A DNA stretch of 10,156 bases from Campylobacterota bacterium (GTDB lineage: Bacteria; Campylobacterota; Campylobacteria; Campylobacterales; Sulfurovaceae). A model generated the notes under the pieces. The model saw nothing but the letters and a program-made list of their open reading frames with translations, was not told the origin of the DNA and made no database searches. The stretch is from contig QMKU01000024.1 of NCBI GenBank assembly GCA_003646525.1, positions 1-10,156 of the forward strand. The letters run 5' to 3'. Shown here in pieces: positions 5,255-10,156 of this stretch. A program made the position numbers and the translations under genes. The first letter of the stretch is position 1, and every line of letters starts with the position of its first letter.

Positions 5255-7859
5255 AGTTAAAATCCAAGAAATAGCAGACGAAGCGGGGCTCTCGAATGCT
5301 AAACTATTGGCCAAAGCAAAAGAGCTGGGATATAATGTAAAAGCTGCGAATAGCACGATCAATATGGAAGAGGCTGGAATACTCGTTGATTATGCCATCA
5401 GCGGTACTTTGCCTAAAGGCTTTAAAAAGCCAACTCCAAAATCAAAAATCACTATCACGAAAAAGCCAACTGCCCTAAAAGCTAAAGCACCTGAGGCAAC
5501 AGAGCCAAAAGATAGAGAGGCAAAGGCTCCGACAACAGAGGTTTCAGATCAAAAGGTTGCTGAAAAGGTGTCAGAAGAAGTTCCGCAAAAAGAGGAACTT
5601 GAAGTAAAATCCGTAGAAAAACCTGTGAAAAAGCCACAAACTGCAGAAGAAGAGAAGAGAGAAAAAGAGGAAAAGAGAAGAATCGAGAAAAAAGCTTTGA
5701 GAAAAAAATCTCTCTCTCGTGGCGGTATAACAATCGTCAGAAAAGCGAAGCGTGCACCAGTCAAAAAGAAAATTAGTATGTCTGACAGCACACCTAGCGC
5801 ACCCAAAAAGAAGAAAGTAAGAAGAGCTGCTTCAGCAAAAGATAGTGGTGAAAAACTTAATATTATGGTGGGTGGAGATTTTGGCGGAAGCGATGAAATA
5901 TACAATGAAGCAGAAGTTGTTCTCCTAGATTTTAGTGATAAAAATATTTACGAAGATATGAAACGCCAAGATGAGCGTCGTAAAGCAGAACAGAAAAAAA
6001 GAGGTTCACAAGTAAACACATTCCGACCACAACAAAAACGCTCAATTAGTCGCGGAAAGAGAAAAAAGAAGTATCCTAAACCAGATGAAGTAGGAGAAAA
6101 GATTAGCGTGATTGAAATACCGGAAAATGTAAGAGTCTATGAATTTGCAGAAAAAGTAGGTAAAAATGTGGGTGAAGTCGTAAAGGTACTTTTTGCACTA
6201 GGCACAATGGTAACCAAAAATGATTTCCTTGACAAAGATTCCATTGAGATTCTTTCAGATGAATTTGAGGTAGAAGTCACAACTATCAATCCATTGGATG
6301 CACTTAACTACTCAGAAGCTTACGATAGTATTGAATCTGACAACATGGAAGAGAGACCTCCTGTTATTACCATTATGGGCCATGTTGACCATGGCAAGAC
6401 TTCTCTCCTCGACAGAATACGCACCACAAAAGTAGCAGAAAAGGAAGCTGGAGGAATCACACAACATGTTGGTGCCTATCAGGTAGAGAAAAACGGGAAG
6501 AAGATCACTTTTGTAGATACTCCTGGTCACTCGGCTTTTACCGAAATGCGAGCTCGTGGTGCACAAGCAACAGATATCGTTATCATTGTTGTTGCTGCAG
6601 ATGATGGTGTCAAACCTCAGACACGAGAAGCTATTTCTCATGCCAAAGCGGCTGGTGTTCCGACCATTATTGCAATCAACAAAATGGACAAACCAAGTGC
6701 CAATCCTGAGATGGTTAAATCTCAATTGGCAGAGATGGATGTACTAGCAGTTGACTGGGGCGGGGAGTATGAGTTTGCCAATGTCTCCGCACACAGTGGT
6801 GAAGGTATCGAGGAACTACTCGATGTGATCTTGCTACAAGCTGAAATGATGGAACTCCAAGCCGACCCTACACGAGAGGCAAAAGCAGTCGTCGTAGAGA
6901 GTTCACTAGAAAAAGGATTTGGACCAGTTGCCAATGTCATCATCCAAAATGGTACACTTCGAGTAGGTGACAATGTCATAGTCGGCAATACCTATGGTCG
7001 CATAAGAACCATGCGCAGTGATGATGGAGTCGTACTCAAAGAGATCGTACCAGGAACGCCAGCTGCAATCATTGGACTCAATGAGGTTCCAGGCGCAGGC
7101 GATATTCTTATGGTTATGAATAGCGAGAGAGATGCCAGAGAATTGGCAGGAAAACGAGCAGAGTATGCTCGGGCGAAACAACTCTCCAAGAGTACCAAAG
7201 CGACACTAGATGATCTCTCTGCACTTATTGCAGAGGGGCAACTCAAAACACTTCCCATAATTATCAAAGCTGATGTTCAGGGCTCACTAGAAGCGATTAA
7301 AGGAAGTTTGGAAAAACTGAAAAATGAAGAGGTCAAAACCAATGTCATCCATGAAGGTGTCGGTGGTGTCACAGAGAGTGATGTTACGCTAGCTAATGCT
7401 AGTGAAAACACAGTGATTCTTGGATTTAATGTCAGACCTACTGGAGATGTCAAGAAAAAAGCAAAAGTATTGGGTGTTGAGATTAAATCTTACTCCATCA
7501 TTTATGATTTACTTGATGATGTTAAAGCACTTCTAGGTGGAATGATGAGTCCAGTAATAAGCGAAGAGGTCACTGGTCAGGCAGAGGTTCGTGAAACATT
7601 TGTCGTAGCCAAAGTAGGAACAATTGCAGGGTCAAAAGTAACAGAAGGTTCGATTATCAGAGGTAGCAAAGCACGTCTGATCCGTGATGGTGTTGTTATC
7701 TATACTAGTACTATCTCTTCATTGAAACGCTTTACTGACGATGCAAAAGAGGTAAAAAATGGTTTCGAGTGTGGTATTATGCTCGAAAACTACAATGATA
7801 TCAAAGCGGGTGACACTTTTGAAACCTTCAAAGATGTGGAGGAGCAAGTCACACTATGA
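5247..7859 (+). CDS. infB: Translation initiation factor IF-2
   Basis: An 870-residue GTPase that brings initiator fMet-tRNA to the 30S subunit and promotes joining of the 50S. Order of parts: a first IF2_N domain at about 2-52; a charged, Lys/Glu/Ala-rich linker at about 55-280, probably disordered; a second IF2_N-like domain at about 285-345; the G domain from about 372, with G1 GHVDHGKT (378-385), G3 DTPGH (424-428), G4 NKMD (478-481) and G5 SAH (514-516). Next come a beta-barrel domain II from about 545, domain III with [16 protein letters not shown] near 668-683, and the fMet-tRNA-binding C-terminal barrel. Length is close to E. coli IF-2 (890). The ATG lies inside the ylxR 3' end with AAGGAG at 5231-5236, 10 nt upstream. 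The TGA stop is part of an ATGA shared with rbfA, which indicates coupled translation. Confidence 0.99.
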   Translation: MDKVKIQEIADEAGLSNAKLLAKAKELGYNVKAANSTINMEEAGILVDYAISGTLPKGFKKPTPKSKITITKKPTALKAKAPEATEPKDREAKAPTTEVSDQKVAEKVSEEVPQKEELEVKSVEKPVKKPQTAEEEKREKEEKRRIEKKALRKKSLSRGGITIVRKAKRAPVKKKISMSDSTPSAPKKKKVRRAASAKDSGEKLNIMVGGDFGGSDEIYNEAEVVLLDFSDKNIYEDMKRQDERRKAEQKKRGSQVNTFRPQQKRSISRGKRKKKYPKPDEVGEKISVIEIPENVRVYEFAEKVGKNVGEVVKVLFALGTMVTKNDFLDKDSIEILSDEFEVEVTTINPLDALNYSEAYDSIESDNMEERPPVITIMGHVDHGKTSLLDRIRTTKVAEKEAGGITQHVGAYQVEKNGKKITFVDTPGHSAFTEMRARGAQATDIVIIVVAADDGVKPQTREAISHAKAAGVPTIIAINKMDKPSANPEMVKSQLAEMDVLAVDWGGEYEFANVSAHSGEGIEELLDVILLQAEMMELQADPTREAKAVVVESSLEKGFGPVANVIIQNGTLRVGDNVIVGNTYGRIRTMRSDDGVVLKEIVPGTPAAIIGLNEVPGAGDILMVMNSERDARELAGKRAEYARAKQLSKSTKATLDDLSALIAEGQLKTLPIIIKADVQGSLEAIKGSLEKLKNEEVKTNVIHEGVGGVTESDVTLANASENTVILGFNVRPTGDVKKKAKVLGVEIKSYSIIYDLLDDVKALLGGMMSPVISEEVTGQAEVRETFVVAKVGTIAGSKVTEGSIIRGSKARLIRDGVVIYTSTISSLKRFTDDAKEVKNGFECGIMLENYNDIKAGDTFETFKDVEEQVTL

Positions 7860-8227
7860 CACAAGAAGAGATCAAGAGACATCGTGTAGAATCAGTGCTC
7901 AAAGAGATTATTCCCGAAGCACTTGCTACACTAGACGATAGTCGAATTAATTCTCTACTAGTCACAGATGTGGTATGTTCCAAAGGTCGCAGTGATGCCA
8001 AGATTTACTTGGAACCCTCTTTTTTAAGTGAAAAAGAGGAAAATGAAGCACTCAAGCAACTCCGCAGTGTATCAGGATACATCCAGAATCAATGCAAACA
8101 GACAGAGGGATGGTTCAAGGCTCCTAGAATGACATTTGAATTTGACCATCAACTTGAAAAAATTAGCCGAATAGAAGAACTCTTCAAGCAGATAGAACGA
8201 AAGGGAGATAAAGCAAATGAATCTTGA
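7856..8227 (+). CDS. rbfA: 30S ribosome-binding factor RbfA
   Basis: A 123-residue protein with a single KH-like domain that binds the 30S precursor and helps mature the 5' end of 16S rRNA. Visible family features are the N-terminal helix (EEIKRHRVESVLKEIIPEAL), the strand VTDVVCSKGRSDAKIYLEP, the helix EALKQLRSVSGYIQNQ, and the closing RIEELFKQI, which corresponds to the RI-x2-LL end of RbfA proteins. The conserved centre of the domain is divergent from E. coli, as is common in this phylum, but the position directly after infB makes the call secure. The start overlaps the infB stop by 4 bp (ATGA). The 3' end overlaps rimP by 11 bp. Confidence 0.93.
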   Translation: MTQEEIKRHRVESVLKEIIPEALATLDDSRINSLLVTDVVCSKGRSDAKIYLEPSFLSEKEENEALKQLRSVSGYIQNQCKQTEGWFKAPRMTFEFDHQLEKISRIEELFKQIERKGDKANES

Positions 8228-8648
8228 TAGTGAAATCGCAAAGATTGTCAAAGCTAACGGTGCTATACTGTATGATACAGAGGTAACACAGGAGGGGAAA
8301 GAGACCATCTTCCGTGTCTCTGTCACTAAAGAAGGTGGCGTAACACTAGATCTCTGCACGGAGATTTCACATACCCTTTCTCCTTTTTTAGATGTGCATC
8401 CTCCAATGAGCTCCCCTTATCGACTAGAAGTCAGCTCCCCTGGTATCGAAAGAAAATTACGCAAACCAGCACATTTTCAAGGTGCAGTAGGAGAAAAAGT
8501 AAAACTCAAAGTTCCAGGTCAAGATAGACTCAAAGCTATTCTCAAGAGTGCGGATAACAAAGGTATTGTTGTCAAAACGGCTCATGAAGAAGAGTCTTAT
8601 CCCTACAGCGATATCAAAACAGCCAAAACCTATTTTGACTGGAAATAG
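8217..8648 (+). CDS. rimP: Ribosome maturation factor RimP
   Basis: A 143-residue protein needed for 30S subunit maturation; it acts on the 16S central pseudoknot region together with other assembly factors. The N-terminal alpha/beta domain contains the typical segment CTEISHTLSPFLD followed by YRLEVSSPGIERKLRKPAHF (68-87), the best-conserved RimP signature. The C-terminal part is a small SH3-like barrel (VGEKVKLKVPG to YSDIKTAKTYFDW). The length is slightly under the E. coli protein (about 150). The start is supported by GGGAGA at 8203-8208, 8 nt upstream within rbfA, and overlaps it by 11 bp. In many bacteria rimP lies upstream of nusA-infB; here it is downstream of rbfA and no nusA is present, an arrangement I recall from Campylobacterota. 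Confidence 0.95.
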   Translation: MNLDSEIAKIVKANGAILYDTEVTQEGKETIFRVSVTKEGGVTLDLCTEISHTLSPFLDVHPPMSSPYRLEVSSPGIERKLRKPAHFQGAVGEKVKLKVPGQDRLKAILKSADNKGIVVKTAHEEESYPYSDIKTAKTYFDWK

Positions 8649-8672
8649 ACAGAGATTAAGAGAGTAGCAAAG

Positions 8673-9680
8673 ATGCAGTTTGATCAGCTTTGTATGCAAC
8701 TTGCCATTGATAAGGCTTGGGAATTTCAAGCCTTGACCTATCCCAATCCTGCTGTTGGTTCACTCGTAACACAGCGAGGGAAAATTATTGCCATCGAGGC
8801 CCATCAAAAAGCAGGCACTGCACATGCGGAAGTTTTGGCACTTCTTGCCGCCTATGAAGAACTCTCTGGAGAGACGATCGAATTTGATCCATTTGATGCT
8901 AATTTGGCACATGCTTTCCTCCTGCAACTTCCTCTAGGCTTTTTTTCTGATTGTACCCTATATGTTACGCTAGAGCCATGCAGACATGAAGGCAAAACAC
9001 CCTCCTGTGCTTCACTGCTTTCCAAGATCAAACCAGAAAGTATTGTCATCGCAATAGTAGATCCAATCCCTGGACATGGTGGTGGTGCAAAAATTTTGAC
9101 AACATGCGGACTCACTGTCAGCATAGGTATAAAATCCAAAGAAGCAGAAGCCCTACTCGCACCTTTTCTTATCTGGCAAAAACGAGCATTTGTCTTATTC
9201 AAACTAGCACAGACTTCCAATGCAAAGATAGGAGGAGGATACTTAAGTTCACAGGCATCCTTGAGACATGTACATCAGCTGCGTGAAGTCTGTGATAGAC
9301 TAGTGATAGGGGGCAATACTGTGCGGACAGATAGACCCACACTTGATTGTCGTTTCAGTGGAGGCTTGGCACCTGATATCACTATCTACTCTCAACAGAA
9401 GCAGTTCGACCAAACTATTCCTCTCTTTGGTATAGAGGGTCGGGAAGTTTTATATACTGATGATTTAACTTTTCTGGAAAAACCCTCTTTTGTATTGATC
9501 GAAGGAGGAGAAGGAACACTTCAGGCTCTTTCCAAACAGATAGACTGGTATCTCTTTTACCAAACACCTAAGCTCTCTTCAGATAATTTAACCTATAATA
9601 TCGACAAAGATTTAACCTTTTTGCATAGTGACAAAAAGGGAATTGATATGATGATATGGAGCAAAGAGAGAGATGAATAG
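8673..9680 (+). CDS. ribD: Bifunctional diaminohydroxyphosphoribosylaminopyrimidine deaminase / 5-amino-6-(5-phosphoribosylamino)uracil reductase
   Basis: A 335-residue cytoplasmic enzyme for the second and third steps of riboflavin synthesis. The deaminase domain (about 1-150) has H51-A-E53 with the catalytic Glu and PCRHEGKTPSC (102-112), so H51, C103 and C112 are the zinc ligands. The reductase domain (about 172-330) has LFKLAQTSNAKIGGG, GGNTVRTDRPTLDCR (213-227) and the nucleotide-binding IEGGEGTLQAL near 276-286. H51 to C103 span 52 residues against 25 in E. coli (H50 to C75), so about 27 residues are inserted around 66-93 (includes FDPFDANLAHAFLL). The reductase half seems somewhat short: total length is 335 against 367 in E. 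coli. The ATG follows rimP by 24 bp with a modest AAGAGAG at 8658-8664. It overlaps ubiE by 8 bp. Both activities are expected. Confidence 0.96.
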   Translation: MQFDQLCMQLAIDKAWEFQALTYPNPAVGSLVTQRGKIIAIEAHQKAGTAHAEVLALLAAYEELSGETIEFDPFDANLAHAFLLQLPLGFFSDCTLYVTLEPCRHEGKTPSCASLLSKIKPESIVIAIVDPIPGHGGGAKILTTCGLTVSIGIKSKEAEALLAPFLIWQKRAFVLFKLAQTSNAKIGGGYLSSQASLRHVHQLREVCDRLVIGGNTVRTDRPTLDCRFSGGLAPDITIYSQQKQFDQTIPLFGIEGREVLYTDDLTFLEKPSFVLIEGGEGTLQALSKQIDWYLFYQTPKLSSDNLTYNIDKDLTFLHSDKKGIDMMIWSKERDE

Positions 9681-10156
9681 AGAGCAAAAACAGGAAAAAC
9701 AGGAAAAAATCGTAGGGATGTTTGATGAGATCGCCTCAACCTATGATTTAGCTAACAGAGTATTGAGTTTTGGTATTGATAAGCAGTGGCGACGAAAAGG
9801 ATGTGATAAAGCTTACAATCTTTTGGGAAAAAAAGAGTTAACCCAGATCACTGATGTTGCATGCGGTACAGGAGATCTTCTACTCTATTGGCGTGAAAGA
9901 GCCAAAATGCTTGATATTGAAGTAGGGAAGTATATTGGTGTAGATCCTTCCGTAGGGATGTTAGAGGTAGCGAGAGAAAAAGTAGATTTTGCTGACTTCC
10001 TTGAGGGAAAAGCACAAGAGTTACCCATAGCTGATGAAGGTACAGACATCATCTCCATCTCCTACGGTATCCGCAATGTTGTCGATAGAGTCGAAGCACT
10101 AGAGGAATTTTATCGTGCATTGAAACCAGGCGGGATGGTCGTCATCTTGGAGTTCA
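9673..10156 (+). CDS. ubiE: Demethylmenaquinone / 2-polyprenyl-6-methoxybenzoquinol C-methyltransferase, 5' part; runs off right edge
   Basis: An open frame of 161 codons that continues beyond the window; family members have about 230-250 residues, so roughly two thirds is visible. It is a class I SAM-dependent methyltransferase that methylates the quinone ring at the last step of menaquinone synthesis (and in ubiquinone synthesis where that exists). Signatures: FDEIASTYDLANRVLSFGID (17-36) with W39, SAM motif I DVACGTGD (61-68), IGVDPSVGML with acidic D91, SISYGIRNV (128-136) and KPGGMVVILEF (151-161). In Campylobacterota the quinone is menaquinone made by the futalosine route, so MenG activity is the likelier role; that is inference from the taxon. 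The start overlaps ribD by 8 bp, with GGAG at 9658-9661. The first 12 residues are a charged extension coded by a short tandem repeat. Confidence 0.95.
   Translation, partial: MNREQKQEKQEKIVGMFDEIASTYDLANRVLSFGIDKQWRRKGCDKAYNLLGKKELTQITDVACGTGDLLLYWRERAKMLDIEVGKYIGVDPSVGMLEVAREKVDFADFLEGKAQELPIADEGTDIISISYGIRNVVDRVEALEEFYRALKPGGMVVILEF
9686..9709 (+). repeat. 9-bp tandem repeat inside the ubiE 5' end
   Basis: AAAAACAGG occurs twice in tandem (9686-9694, 9695-9703) and is followed by A6 (9704-9709) that begins a third unit. It encodes the charged run KQEKQEK at the N-terminus of the methyltransferase, ahead of the conserved fold. The unit is a multiple of three, so copy-number change would keep the frame, whereas slippage in the A6 tract would not. 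Confidence 0.7.

Noticed and set aside
5549..5905. Antisense open frame of 118 codons opposite infB
   Set aside because: It is the complement of the Lys/Glu-rich linker, giving a Phe/Leu/Ser low-complexity product; the + strand frame is clearly IF-2. The smaller antisense frame at 5482-5733 has the same cause.
5994..6000. A7 run in infB as a programmed frameshift site
   Set aside because: The reading frame continues unchanged with intact downstream domains and no stimulatory structure or useful alternative frame was seen.
6312..6725. Antisense open frame of 137 codons opposite the IF-2 G domain
   Set aside because: The forward frame encodes the G1, G3 and G4 motifs without a break; the reverse product resembles no family I know and has no ribosome site or promoter that I can see.
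8852..9220. Antisense open frame of 122 codons opposite ribD
   Set aside because: It lies wholly within the RibD zinc-motif and linker region and its product has no recognisable domain; treated as a shadow frame.
1..10156. Mobile elements, CRISPR arrays, tRNA/rRNA genes, toxin-antitoxin or defence genes
   Set aside because: No repeat-spacer pattern, transposase or integrase motifs, tRNA-like folds or defence-type genes were recognised; every gap over 60 bp was read (2611-2705 and 4947-5017) and the rest is coding.

Overview
The window is an ordinary, densely packed housekeeping segment of a Gram-negative chromosome. Everything is on the + strand and no mobile DNA is visible. Its gene order is NadC - NrnA-type DHH phosphoesterase - M23 peptidase - lpxC - TsaB-like - thrB - ylxR - infB - rbfA - rimP - ribD - ubiE. 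From memory, the M23-lpxC-(small tsaB-like)-thrB-ylxR-infB-rbfA-rimP run is the order found in Campylobacterota such as Campylobacter jejuni. The protein sequences, the moderately AT-rich composition and the weak -35 promoters fit a Sulfurovum/Sulfurimonas-like member of that phylum. The genus is inference.

Layout. Bases 2-226 hold the 3' end of nadC (NAD synthesis). It abuts a DHH-family nanoRNase/pAp phosphatase (227-1195), which overlaps by 7 bp a membrane-anchored M23 peptidoglycan endopeptidase (1189-2610). A 95-bp gap carries an extended -10 promoter and an inverted repeat ahead of lpxC (2706-3590), the committed step of lipid A synthesis. A very small TsaB-like protein overlaps the lpxC 3' end, and thrB (homoserine kinase) follows from a GTG start.

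A second gap (4947-5017) has a perfect TATAAT lying almost on top of the ylxR start codon. From there ylxR, infB, rbfA and rimP form a tightly overlapping block for translation initiation and 30S maturation. Then come ribD (riboflavin synthesis) and the 5' part of ubiE/menG (quinone methylation), which runs off the right edge.

How the genes fit together: the left half deals with cofactor synthesis, RNA/nucleotide turnover and the cell envelope. The right half is the translation-factor operon with cofactor genes appended. No undescribed multi-gene system is visible. The points worth a second look are local: an Asn where the DHH phosphoesterase family normally has a metal-binding Asp, an unusually small TsaB with a probable TTG start, a roughly 27-residue insertion inside the RibD deaminase domain, and a nearly leaderless promoter for ylxR.
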